NCBI RefSeq assembly: GCF_032118995.1
Contig: NC_092669.1
Location: 9,175,501-9,239,500, forward strand
Reading direction: 5' to 3'
From: Asterias amurensis
Lineage: Eukaryota > Echinodermata > Asteroidea > Forcipulatida > Asteriidae
DNA length: 64,000 nucleotides
In this document: positions 45,101-55,378 of the stretch, in pieces
Layout of the letters: each line of letters starts with the position of its first letter
How positions within the stretch are numbered: the stretch's first letter is position 1
The notes under the pieces: generated by a model
Seen by the model: only the letters and a program-made list of their open reading frames with translations
Told to the model about the DNA's origin: nothing
Database searches by the model: none
Made by a program: the position numbers and the translations under genes

Positions 45101-47553
45101 CCATGTGTTATTTTAAAATGCATGCAAAAGAACCCAGTGCACTAATCAAAGAGAGAAGGGGTTCGCCTTGATGCTCCTGGATTGATAAGCAGCATATTGC
45201 GCTACAGCACCTTGTAAACCATGCATTTGGCCTTAGCAGTACCGTGCCAGTATTGTTATTTCAGTGCTGCATTCTATGACTTGAATGCAGTTAATCATTA
45301 GATATGCAGTGAATTCAAAGCGGTTTACTTGCCTAAAGAGCCTTGGACAAGGCTAAGCCAAGTTTTGAGCTTTGGGTTTTATTATGGTAGGATTTTAACT
45401 TGAAATAATGATAAATAAGTACTGTAGCTAAACAATAACAATAACCACTAGACATTTAAGGCAGTGGACACTATTGGTAATGACCCAAAATAATTATTAG
45501 CATAAAAACTTACTTGGTAACGAGTAAAGGGGAGAGGTTGATAGTATAAAACACTGTGAGAAACGGCTCCCTCTGAAGTGGCGTACAGTAGTTTTTGAGA
45601 AAGAAGTAATTTTCCAAGAATTTGATTTTGAGACCTCAGAATTAGATTTTGAGGTCTCCAAATCAAGCATCTGAAAGTACACAACTTCGTGTGACAAGGG
45701 AGTTTTTTTCTCTCATATTTATCTCGCAACTACGACGACCAATTGAGCTCAAATGTTAGTGAGAATAACAACAAACAAATACCATAGGGTGTGTGAAAAA
45801 CAAAAATTCTAGTTGGTTTTGTTTATTTACACTCAAATGCACTATTGACATTCTTGAAACATAGTCGATTGTTTAGTTGCCAACTGTGGGTGCGTTCGTT
45901 TAGCTTCCCTGGGTCCTCCCTGGTCTGCCCCGGTGCGTTCGAATAGCTTTTGACATCATTCCAGGGGCTCACCCAGGTCAGTCCCCAGTGCCCTGCTTGT
46001 GGAGTGGGTCACTTGGGGGCTGGCCCCAGGTAAACGACGTCACTACTAGAGCGCTGAGTGGTCGTTCGTTTAGCTCTTGTCAGGGGGTCACCCGAGTGAG
46101 CACGGCGGGGTAGACCCAGTGAAGCTAAACGAACGCACCCAATGTACATTATGCCACCACTTCATAGGTTTGCTAAATTGATGCAAACCCAAATTTGAAA
46201 TTGTCCTTCATTTAAAGTATGAATTTGTCTTCAATGAAAAGTTTTTCGCCATGCCACAGTTGAGATAACTAAATCTGTACCTTTGATTAACTGTGAATGT
46301 TGTTTGTTTTAAAACAGGATGTGATTATGGAGCCTCAGTTAGTTCAATCCAGTCTGGATGTTATGGAGGACTTAGTACAGAGTAATAAACTCAATGCCCC
46401 ATCAGAAGATGTTGTACTCAAAATGGTTCTGAAATGGGTTCACTGGGATTCGGTCTCAAGATCAGTGCATTTGCCAACCTTACTACAGAGCATCCGGTTA
46501 AAGCAGATTCCTTGTGGGACATTGCAAGGATTGATGGACATGAATACAACACAAGAAATGAAGTGTATTCTTAAAGATGTTATTAAGGAGATGAAGGAAG
46601 AAGTCAAACACCAACAGGATTTGACTGAAGTCAAACAAAGACCAGAACAACGTTTAGGTATGACTGCTCAGAATGTCTTACTATTGATGGGACGTTCAAA
46701 TAGAGAGCACACTTTATGCTGTTATCATCCACCATCCAAAGCAAGCTTTTTTATTGACTTGCCACCAGTGTGTCGTACATTTGGAGCCAAGTTAGCCGTG
46801 ACGGACACTAATGACATGTATCTGGCTACAGATGACTATCGCGAGAAGAGTGTGTTTCGCTATAATCATGTACAAGCAAAGTGGGTTGAAATTTCCCCCA
46901 TGTTACAAGGACGATCTAGTTTCTCCCTTATTGCTATTAATGGAAACATATTTGCATTAGGAGGATTGAATGATTGGGAGATATTAAGAAGTGTTGAATG
47001 GTATGATCCAGCTAGAGATGAATGGCAGTTTGCAAGTTCAATGCCTCGTAATGTTATAGATTTCAGTGCAGCTGCTTACCACAACATGATCTACTTGTTT
47101 TCTGGAAGTCGTACCATGAGTTACCACACTCAAACTGATACTTGGGTCGCTACCCTTCCACCTATGCCAACACCACGGTTACAAGTCGCTTGTACAACAA
47201 ACGCTTCTGAAATCTGGTTGATTGGAGGCTTCTTAGCCCAGAGTAGTTCGGAAGTACCAACTGTTAATGTAGAGTCTTTCAGACCAGAGAGTAATACATG
47301 GACTAAGAGAGTACCTTTGCCAAGTCTATTAAGATTCTGTTCTGCAGTGAGTTACCATCCTGGTGGTAGATTGTATTTATGTGGTATGTGGTGTGGCGTA
47401 CATGAAATGGGTCTTAATATACCAATGCAGCTTAGCTCCCAATTTGATCTTTATGACTTTGAAGAGGTGTCCAATTGTTGGGCTGATATTGCATTTGATA
47501 TACCTCTGCAAGATGTACAGTCCTGTGCAACAGCAAGGGTATTCCAGAGATAA
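42107..47553 (+). CDS. BTB-BACK-Kelch (KLHL/KBTBD-like) protein, 3 coding exons, 596 aa
   Basis: Probable substrate adaptor for Cullin-3 ubiquitin ligases, by family knowledge; the substrate is unknown. Coding exons 42107-42373, 43462-43749 and 46318-47553 all join in phase 0 with GT/AG borders. The start is ATGATGG directly after the acceptor TTTTCAG at 42101-42106, so a 5' UTR exon should lie upstream. BTB fold about residues 45-150 (LTDITLQVGQQKFACHRNIL, AYFKAMFTGSM-type core, EFAYTGALSL). BACK about 155-260 (CVDMYQLACIYCC, LKWVHWD, RLKQIP). Kelch propeller about 290-590, with recognisable blades such as FALGGLNDWEILRSVEWYD, RDEWQFASSMP and IWLIGGF. The length is typical of KLHL proteins. 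I could not assign an orthologue. The last intron (43750-46317) is filled with nested transposons. Confidence 0.9.
42409..42945. repeat. Family B MITE with right arm triplicated
   Basis: After a deleted left arm (aggaacacgtaaaagtagaa), a ~148-bp block (tttttgactcccataaatgg ... acaacaaacggttata) occurs three times in tandem at about 42448, 42597 and 42745, then the terminal sequence gatccaaggcaacgtgttcct. Located in the first coding intron of the Kelch gene. Confidence 0.8.
43775..44735 (-). mobile_element. SINE, minus strand, split by a hAT-type element
   Basis: The 3' tail (tatctaccaaacaaggtact) and body (ttacaaggtgctacgatac, gaaccccttctctttt) lie before 43981. The body continues after 44543 (acatgcgttacataacac) and ends in the tRNA head at 44640-44730 (B-box side cgaacccacactctgc, A-box side gctcttaaccgctcggcca). 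The insertion at 43982-44534 interrupts it. Confidence 0.75.
43982..44534. mobile_element. hAT-type non-autonomous element, 553 bp, with 8-bp target duplication
   Basis: Left end taggcctgggcgaactattt and right end ...actattcgcccagcacta are inverted repeats. Flanks are exact 8-bp duplicates tcgataag (43974-43981 and 44535-44542), the hallmark of hAT insertion. Interior has repeated gaatatccggttaa motifs and no transposase. Confidence 0.9.
44735..45230 (+). mobile_element. SINE fragment, plus strand, split by a second hAT-type element
   Basis: Starts near aatgggatgg and resumes after 45098 with tcccatgtgtt...gcatgcaaaagaacccagtg, gagagaaggggttcgccttg, and ctacagcaccttgtaaacc. It is in opposite orientation to the SINE immediately before it, forming a head-to-head pair. 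Confidence 0.65.
44759..45090. mobile_element. hAT-type non-autonomous element, 332 bp, with 8-bp target duplication
   Basis: Ends taagcttgggcgatatcg and cgatatcgcccaagctta are perfect inverted repeats. Flanks are exact 8-bp duplicates gtcgtgaa (44751-44758 and 45091-45098). The subterminal DNA is packed with cgatatatcg words on both sides; no coding capacity. Confidence 0.9.
45456..45775. repeat. Family A MITE, truncated
   Basis: Starts ttaaggcagtggacactatt ggtaa and contains cacacaacttcgtgtgacaa and caattgagctcaaa, but the right end is missing. Confidence 0.65.
45886..46142. repeat. Complete family E MITE
   Basis: Ends gtgggtgcgttcgtttagct and gctaaacgaacgcacccaat are inverted. Interior GC-rich with gtgccctgcttgtggagtg. 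No coding capacity. In the last Kelch intron. Confidence 0.75.
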
Positions 47554-47799
47554 CCTAAGAGATAACCTCAACATCAATTGAGTAACATTACATTTAAGTG
47601 TAGGTAAATTCTCATTACAGTATTCCAAAATCATGGTTTTACATAAAACCATGATCATTAACATTAATTATTGGGTGCTTTGATCTTCAAGCAAACTTCA
47701 CACAGGTGACGATCATCATTGGATGCGAAAGCGCAACCTTTGAATTAACATTTGCCTCTTGTAACTTATAAAAGTGACATAGGCACAATACGCAGGGTG

Positions 47800-48070
47800 T
47801 GATATGGGCCGTGTGATATAAGTTTTTACTATACCTCATTTCATGATCGAGAGTCGATTTCTTACTGGTCCATTCATCATCATGTGACAGGTGCTATTTT
47901 TGATAGTTACCAAGCGTGCACGCGAGTAACCATGCACATGGTACATGCGCATGACAAGTGGAATAGCGCCCCGGAGCTATTCTACTCGTCAAGCGCATTA
48001 ACCATGTGCGTAACCGGTCAGCCCGAGCGCTATTCTTCTTGTCATGCGCTTTCAATTGTGATGCATGAAC
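47800..48070. repeat. Dispersed repeat, copy of 8800-9060 type
   Basis: Shares tggtccattcatcatcatgtg, ttaccaagcgtgcacg and the cgcatgacaagtggaatagc gcc / cttgtcatgcg foldback with the element in the CECR2 intron. Lies in the Kelch 3' flank. Confidence 0.55.
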
Positions 48071-48240
48071 ATTGCTCTATCATGTCTAAAGCATTTTGCA
48101 TGGGGAGTTTGTGTTGCCATTTGGCATCAATGGGAGCGAAAATGGTTTTTAATTAAGTCTAAGGTTGTACACTTGCCAATTTTCTGAGTTTTCACTGATC
48201 ATGTTAATTATTGTTACAATTTGTAGTCTCTTTCTTATTT

Positions 48241-48725
48241 ATACTTAAACAGCTACTTGAGCGGAATGTTTTTAACGAAAATGCTATTAATTAACTTGTT
48301 TATAAAGCGTTTGTTCACCATTTAAATGTAATTTTGATGTGTATACCTCAAATTTTTAGTAATTATCGACTAAAAAAATCAGGGCCCAGCCTCAAGGTTC
48401 TGGCGTTGACGGCGCGTCAAAATGACAATGCTTTGGCTTTATGTCATGCTTTGTTATACCTTCACGCTGCAACAAAGTGGCTATACAAATTGGAGCTCCC
48501 AACTATGACGTAACATGAGTGATTACGTAACGGAGCTTTTTCGCGAATCTTTCAGAAAAGCGCTGGATAAGGGTATTCGAAATGATTATTTTTTTACACA
48601 ATTAGAATAAATTTACAGTCATATGACTCGATTTCCTTAATGACCGAGCAAATTTTAAATGAAATTAAGGAAAGTTCACGACTTGACATTTTCGTTCAAG
48701 CAGGTCTTTGAAGTCTTAAGAGTTG
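48241..48725. repeat. Dispersed repeat, copy of 19841-20320
   Basis: Shares the order aaaatcagggcccagcctca aggttctg, caacaaagtggctatacaaa ttggagctcc, gggtattcgaaa, cattttcgttcaa. No frame of note. Confidence 0.65.
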
Positions 48726-48825
48726 AGACAGATTCTCAGCTTGTGTTGAACTATGAAAATGGCTGAAATAGTCAACTCTCTTTATTCGCATTTGCAGCCA
48801 CAGCCTTACATGGGCAGTATTGTTT

Positions 48826-48925
48826 GTGGCGTGTCAGTTAAGAGCACCGGGTTTAAGCAATGGTGTTTGATCAGCAGAGTGTGGGTTTGAGTCCCTGGGT
48901 TGTGAAACTTGTGGCACTTAACCAT
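48826..48925 (+). mobile_element. Degenerate SINE head
   Basis: cagttaagagcaccgggttt and the B-box-like gtgtgggtttgagtccctgg match the tRNA-like head of the local SINE family. The body is not retained. Confidence 0.5.
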
Positions 48926-49329
48926 GATTGCTTCATAAAAGTGGGGAGGTAGTGCTTTCTGCTCATACCAGCCAGGCTTCTGATGGATGATACCTGTTTC
49001 AGCCCCAGGTGGCAGTTGCCCCTGGAAAAATAGTTGATTGTAGCCCACACCTAGAACACGTAGAAGCGACCTTCCGACCTTTTGTGTCAGCCACATGTGA
49101 TGTAATGTGTCAAGTTACATTTTAAGAAAACTTGAGTTGGATAGTTTATTTATCTCTCACCAAGTCATTGGACATTAAAGAAAGTTCAAATTCTACCATC
49201 AAAAAATAATTTCACTTTGGTCAAGTACTTTTGTTTGATTGTTTGTATAGAATTGTGTTTGCATATTCCATGCACTTCCTCACAATTTTGAAACATTTAA
49301 AAAGTGTCTGTAAGTTAAAGTGTGTGTAA

Positions 49330-49460
49330 AACATTGGTAAGATTGAAAACATGAAAGTTCACAGATTTGGACATTAAATGGTACAAAGATTGTCATGGTG
49401 GAAATCCTTCCTTGAAAAAGTTTTGCCCAAAGTGCTATAGTTTTTAGGAAAAGAGTAATG
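49330..49460. repeat. Possible family D MITE fragment
   Basis: Weak similarity to the family D arm (cacagatttggacatt, gtttttaggaaaagagta). Decayed. Confidence 0.35.
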
Positions 49461-49682
49461 CGATTGTTCTTTATCGCGTGTGTCCTGCTAAAACCTGATG
49501 TTTGTGAAAAGTGAAAACACTTAGGCTAATGTTTCTTTTCACTGTTTTCTCTTGACTCTGATAAACTAATTGAGCTTTCGACTTTCATAGGTTTGTTATT
49601 TCATGTTAGGTCACATGTAGTGCAGATACTGGTCTGTGAAAATTACCAATCGTTCAAAACAAACAAATAAAAGAGGTACTCT

Positions 49683-50067
49683 TTAAAGTCAGTGGACACT
49701 GTTGGTAATTGCTCTAAAAAATTATTAGCTTAAAACCTCATTTGGTAATGGGTAATGGGGAGAGGTTGATAGTATAAAACGATAGTGAGAAACGGCTCCT
49801 TCTGAAGTAACGTAGTTTTCGAGAAAGAAGTAGTTTTCAACGAATTTGATTTTGAGACCTCAGCTTTAGAATTTGAGGTCCCGAAATCAAGCATCTGAAA
49901 GCACACAACTTCGTGTGACAAGGGTGTTTTTTCAGTCATTATTATCTCGCAACTTCGACGACCAATTGAGCTTAAATTTTCACAGGTTTGTTATTTTATG
50001 CTTGTGTTGAACTACACAAAGTGAGAAGACTGGTCTTTGATAATTACCAATAGTGTCCAGTGCTTTA
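49683..50067. repeat. Complete family A MITE
   Basis: Starts ttaaagtcagtggacactgt tggtaatt and ends taccaatagtgtccagtgct tta. Interior as in the family consensus (gagaaacggctccttctgaa, cacacaacttcgtgtgacaa, cgacgaccaattgagc). Confidence 0.75.
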
Positions 50068-50129
50068 ACCATGTCAGGTTAATGTAGATTTGAAAGTGTC
50101 ATATTTATGTGTTTCAATGTATTTTTGAA

Positions 50130-50345
50130 GTGAAAGTATATCTTTGGTTTTTGAACCGTTTTATTGTAAATCCTATATAAATGTACGTACTTATACAAAC
50201 ATTTCATTTCAAAGATGGTCGCGCTTTTGTGATAGCTATTTTGTAAGAGCAATTATGTCCATGCATCTTTGGTTTTTGAACCGTTTTATTGTTTTAGTCC
50301 TATATAAATATACAAATACAAACATTTCAAAGGTGGTCCGGGCTT
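50130..50345 (+). repeat. Local duplication of about 120 bp
   Basis: tctttggtttttgaaccgtt ttattg and cctatataaa.tacaaacattt..ggtcgcgcttttgtgatagct occur twice, at about 50141 and 50270. No gene seen. Confidence 0.65.
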
Positions 50346-50445
50346 TTGTGATAGCTAGCGCTAAAAATCCAGAGCAATTATGTCCATGCAGGAAAACACT
50401 CCGTAATTGAGTAGGATTGGAAACATGGTGGAAATACGTTATGCT

Positions 50446-50585
50446 AAGGTTTGCGGTAACACCATGTAATGACGTTCTCTAAATGAGTTGGGGTGGTTCT
50501 GAAAGTGTTGAAACCAACGGTTATTTTCAGAACCACCCCTAACTCATTTATAGATAGTCATTAAATGGTGTTACCGCAAACCTTT
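50446..50585. repeat. Inverted repeat of Penelope-linked sequence
   Basis: Arm aaggtttgcggtaacaccat (50446 on) is mirrored by the arm ending ggtgttaccgcaaacctt (to 50585), about 60 bp each with a ~20-bp loop. The right arm (ttttcagaaccaccc...) matches the sequence that follows the ribozyme-like motif at 54088. Confidence 0.8.
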
Positions 50586-50877
50586 CCAAATTCGTAGTTG
50601 GAATACACGATCTTTACTATCACTACTATATCTTTAACTGACTTTACAATTGGTAGTTCTTCTCAGATTCAAATTTTGAGGGATAACAACTAATTTATTT
50701 TTCTATAACCACACCATTCATTCAGAGTGAATATTGATTTTAAAAATGCTTTATACCATCGAAAGCTGCTGTTTTTCTAATAAAGTAAGTTTTTATTGTC
50801 ATTAGTTTTAAGAGTGATAACCAAACATTTATTTTCCCTCCTTTTAAGTAAAATAGTGTCATGTAATTGTGCTGTTT

Positions 50878-51273
50878 AAATGGACACGTTTCCCAGTGGA
50901 TCGGGCCGTTGGTCTATGAAAAGCGTTTGAAAAAGGTTTGTTATAAAATGCATGGTTAGAAAGATGTTTTAAAAGTAGAATATAATGATCCACACAAATA
51001 TGCCTCGAAATTGCAGACTTTCCTTGTCATGGTGAACTAACACCGTACACCATTCACACCATTTTGTAGAGTCAAGTTTTTGACTCCATAAAATGGCCGA
51101 ACGTGTTAGTTCGCAAAGTAAAAGGGAAACCACACAATTTCCAGGTATGCTTGTGTGGATCATTATATTCTACAATTAACATCTTTCAAACCATTTGCAT
51201 TTTATTACAAACGGTTACAAACGCTTTTCATAGACCCAACTCGCCCGATCCAAGGCAACGTGTCCCTTTAATA
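50878..51273. repeat. Complete family B MITE
   Basis: Left arm with gcgtttgaaaaaggtttgtt ataaaatgcatgg and right arm with attacaaacggttacaaacg ctttt and gatccaaggcaacgtgtccc. The centre is agtcaagtttttgactcc. About 395 bp, almost fully palindromic. Confidence 0.75.
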
Positions 51274-51536
51274 TCAATATACTAACTCCGACAAACCATG
51301 GACAAACAGAGAACATTAGGGCTAGTTGCATTGTGTGATAAAAATGTAACCTTTTGAAAATGTAGACAATAAAAATATAAAAGATGATTATGTCATCTTG
51401 TTTGGAACATATTCCAGAGACCCTTGACCAAAGCCTCTTTCCTTTGAAACATTGTCTTTCATTTTATATGACTATCTCTCTTTCTAAAATAACAGAGCAT
51501 TCTGACCCCACCTTTATTTTTTTCTCTTTCAAGCAC

Positions 51537-51910
51537 TAATAGACCGATCCAGGAGCACAAGTGCTGGGCACCGCCATGCGCCACTGCTGGGGTGTCTTTG
51601 TGCCTAGTTTTGTGCACAAAGACATGAGAAAATCAATTTCCTTTTCACTTTTTATGGGAATCGAATGTCTTCCTCGACAATCTATGAAATTTCCTTGATG
51701 TGGCTGCATGATATAACAACGTACTACATTCTTGATAAATTTTTAAAACTAAGCAGAAAGTAAAATACTGAAATTCTGACAAAATACCGTGCCGATGTTA
51801 TGCATTTCAGCGACTATTACATGTATGCAGATTCTGCATCTTTGACCCCTAACTCACCGTGCGGTGCTCAGCACTTGTGCGCCCGGTGTGCGTCGGGTTG
51901 GTCTATAGGA
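51537..51910. repeat. Element with short inverted ends
   Basis: ctaatagaccgatccaggag cacaagtgctg at the left and its inverted counterpart cagcacttgtgcgcccg...ggttggtctatagg at the right. No coding frame. Confidence 0.5.
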
Positions 51911-52137
51911 ATAGAGGAAAAAGTGTTGATTCGTGGATAGAATGTACGAGCGGAAGACGAGTACCCAAATTGTAGTCAGGAATCCACACTTCAGGCATGT
52001 TACGAGTCTATTCTCTGACTTAAACCATTTCCCCATTGACTATTACAGTTTCAATTAATTGAATAATACTTTTTAGTCTGTCTCATTTCGCGTACTTTGT
52101 CAATTGATTGGTCACATTTTAAACCTATTTTGCAAAA

Positions 52138-52167
52138 TATAATAATAATAATAATAATAATAATAAA
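52138..52167 (+). repeat. (ATA)n microsatellite
   Basis: Perfect trinucleotide run of about nine units. Confidence 0.9.
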
Positions 52168-52587
52168 CTATAGGTGCTATGCAGGAGGTCTAACTGTCCA
52201 GGCGAGTTCAAGGAACATGAAGCGTATTGCTGATAGATCTCAGGCCGGTCTAGTTGTAAAGGGTGTCAGGAGAGGCATACTTTATAGTGCTTGCAACATC
52301 AGTTTGCCCAGTACTTTGTCAGTTTGCCCAGTTAACAATAAATTGCGTTACTAATGTGAAATTGTTTAACTGGAATTTTTTTTTGTAAATTGAAAGCAAC
52401 ATGTTTTTGATTTGTTTTGTTGCACATCATGTTATTTTTCTATTTCGAAAGGCAGTAATTTTCAAGTCTTTTACTATTTACTTTAGTTCAGATCGAATAG
52501 ACAGTTAAAGTGTAAATTCGTAAAAATAATCTACCCTTTCATCTATAGAGTGACGCCACACAAATAGTTTAAATGAAAGTGAGTAGA

Positions 52588-52732
52588 GACACTGGACACT
52601 AGTGGTAATTGTCAAAGACCAGTCTTCTCACTTGGTGTATCTCAACATATTCATAAAATAACAAACCTGTGAAAATTTGAGCTCAATTGGTCGTCGAAGT
52701 TGCGAGATAATAATGAAAGAAAAAAACACCTA
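52588..52732. repeat. Family A MITE, half copy
   Basis: gacactggacactagtggta att to aaaaaacacc, one arm only. Bordered by two copies of ctaccctttcatctatagag tgacgccaca (about 52532 and 52742), so it was probably inserted or deleted within a local duplication. Confidence 0.6.
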
Positions 52733-53609
52733 AAAAAAAATCTACCCTTTCATCTATAGAGTGACGCCACAGAAATAGTTTAAATGAAAGTGATTAAACT
52801 CAGCTGGGTTAATATTCCAATCACAACCAAACCTTTGCCTGGAGTTTTATTTTCTTTTTAAAGATGAAGTTAAAACATTACAAAATTACAAAACATTGAA
52901 TTGCCTACTGTATAAACATGTTTACAACCATACATGTACTATGTAGCAGTCACCATGCTAATCTTTACAACCTAAAACAAACAAAAGTTGTGGTTTATAC
53001 AATAACAAAACTGGTCCAATAACAACATTTTAAGATTAGTTGATAATGCATGAATAATGTCAACAAATCAAGAAAGAAGTCTAATGGCAAAATTCCAAAA
53101 GACTTGAGGATAACCCTGTAACATAATGGAGACCCATTCTTACTTTGAAAAGAGTCATGCAACACATTCCTGTGTGCAATGGTAGTGTTTCCCTCGAACT
53201 GCCATACCAGCAATGAAAGTGTCTTTTAATGCAGTCGCAATACATCCTTATTTTAAGGAACATTACAGAATTGGTAAAAGAACTCTTCTGAGCTTACAGA
53301 TTTACTTAGTGAGCGTTTTGTTCATTATTTTTTAATCTACCGTATGTCATGCAAAATGTGTCATCAGTTTCTCACTTTGTTTCTTGTGACCCAGATGACT
53401 AAACTTCTACAGGTTTGACAGTTTATGTATATGATGGATTACATTAAATGCTTACACTGCCAGCAACTGTTTTGTTAGCAACAAACAACCATGTAATGTT
53501 CCTGTAAGGTTGAATTGTACAATATAAGAACTTTTCCAAGTCAAGTTTGTCACCCTACGGTAACATAAAAGCATAACTACATGTAGGTACAGTTCCTAGA
53601 TCATCACAA

Positions 53610-53790
53610 AGGCCCGGTCCCACTGCAGCGATAACGAAAACGATAATGATCACGACTCAAAGATAACGCACTATATAGGTCCAATTGCTCCACGCAGAAT
53701 ACGCACACGCTCATTCAACCAATGGAATGCGTTCTCTTGGCATCGTTATCGATGTCGTTATCGTTATCGCTGCAGTGGGACCAGGCCTTA
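53610..53790. repeat. Complete family C MITE
   Basis: aaaggcccggtcccactgca gcgataacg at the left, inverted at the right as cgttatcgctgcagtgggac caggcctta. Internal foldback around the ccaattgctccacgc / attcaaccaatgg region. Confidence 0.8.
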
Positions 53791-54087
53791 ATTCCTTATT
53801 TTCCCAATTCGGAGCATACAACTTATATATCTTTTCCCTTAACCGTGTTACTTCGAAGTAAAACAATTCTCCAAATTGTATACAACTGAATGCTGCTGAA
53901 GGCTTCAACGAACAAGTGTTGTTGCCATTAATTTAAATAGTGAAAACAAATGTATCTTCCCTTAACAAGTAACAGGTTAATCATAGTGCCTGTTGTACAT
54001 GTATACAACAAGCCTACATTTCCCGCCTTCGTGCATCACCGCTGATCCACCGCCTAGTACTTAAGCAGCATGCAGCATCAGAGTCCA

Positions 54088-54215
54088 GCATTCTCCAGAA
54101 GACGATCAGAGCATACTGATCGAAACGTCGAGTTAACCCAACGTTTATTTTCAGAACCACCCCAACTCATTTAGAGATTGTTATTACATGGTGTTACCGC
54201 AAACTCTTCTATAAC
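54088..54215 (+). ncRNA. Hammerhead-ribozyme-like motif of a Penelope-like element
   Basis: cagaaga (54096-54102), perfect stem II gatcag (54104-54109) / ctgatc (54116-54121), then gaaac at 54122 and gtc at 54127. This follows the Penelope-type hammerhead layout, but the first core box is CAGAAGA instead of CTGANGA, so self-cleavage is doubtful. The sequence after it (ttttcagaaccaccccaact ... ggtgttaccgcaaac) recurs as the palindrome at 50446-50585. Confidence 0.5.
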
Positions 54216-54397
54216 AAACCTGTAGCATGAAAACTGTCAAATATACCTTGGTAACATTAATATTCCTCTTAGACATTTACGACGGAGTATTCATTGTTTA
54301 ATTAGCAGACGAACAAGAAACAATTCCTGACAGTTCCCTCGAACCCGTACGTGTTTCATACAGCGCTTGAAATCGACCAACGGCGGGAACGATCAAG

Positions 54398-54421
54398 GTG
54401 ATGTACACCGGTGTACATCAC
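54398..54421. repeat. Perfect 24-bp palindrome
   Basis: A self-complementary sequence centred on the CCGG of tacaccggtgta. Could be a binding site for a dimeric factor or chance; no gene starts next to it. Confidence 0.6.
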
Positions 54422-54850
54422 TTTTCATGTTACCCGGGGGGCTGTGCATTACGCGTAGCGCGCATCATTAGCCATGATACATGCGTATTTGTTGCACGGC
54501 ACGTGATTGGTTCTCGACCAATCAAACTTCACAATTTGTAAAGAGGTATAACAACATTATTTGCTTCATCTTTGAGCATTAATTGTACAGCATTTGAATT
54601 CAAAACAACACAAAGACTACCAATTATTTATATTGTCTGGAGAAAAGACACAATCACACAAAATAGTTCAACAAGATTATCTGTAAACATGGAAAGGTAG
54701 TTGTGAGGCAATAATAAAAAAATGTAACCATTTTATTCCATCTTCTCAAACACATGATCATCTATTTTAAACAAACTAAACAATTTGGGGTTGAGAAATG
54801 AAAGTTGACAAAGGCAGTTCAAGTCAATTTGTCTATGTTAAACCCAAATT

Positions 54851-55135
54851 AAAGTCACTGAACACTATTGGTAAATACTCAAAACAGTTGTAAGCATAAA
54901 CACTTGCTTTGTAACAAGCAATCCCTCTGAAGTAACATAGTTTTTGAGAAAGAGGTAATTTCTCCCACAAATAATAAAATACTTCAGCTGAAGCCTTTTG
55001 TTATGCGTCTCTTGCAACTTTGATGACCAACTGAGTAAATTTTTTCCTCAGATTTGATATTTTATGCATATTTGGGGATACACCAAGTGAGAGTACTGGA
55101 GAGTACTGACAATTACCAAACGTGTCCGATGCCTT
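54851..55135. repeat. Family A MITE, diverged
   Basis: Starts taaagtcactgaacactatt ggtaa and ends ccaaacgtgtccgatgcctt taa; interior heavily decayed. Lies just 3' of the SETDB1 stop codon, probably in its 3' UTR or flank. Confidence 0.6.
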
Positions 55136-55378
55136 TAATTTACCCAGCAGTTTCCCTTATGGTTATTAACATTTTGGGCACAGGTTTTAAAAATCCAAAC
55201 TCCCCGGAAGGAAATATAAACACCAAGCTGGCAACAGCCAATCTCTCTCATACAAACTTTGTTTTTTTCTGTGAATGTGAATGTTTAACATTTTTTTTCC
55301 TTGTGAGTTTGTGGTTGGGGGTGTTGATGATACCTTTGTTGCATGTAGCTCAACCCCTGGGATTGAGGTTGTGTTTAC

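Noticed and set aside
42107..47553. Assignment of the Kelch gene as KLHL22 because that gene is also on human 22q11
   Set aside because: The sequence shows no diagnostic match I can recognise, and human KLHL22 is not adjacent to CECR2/ADA2; left unnamed.
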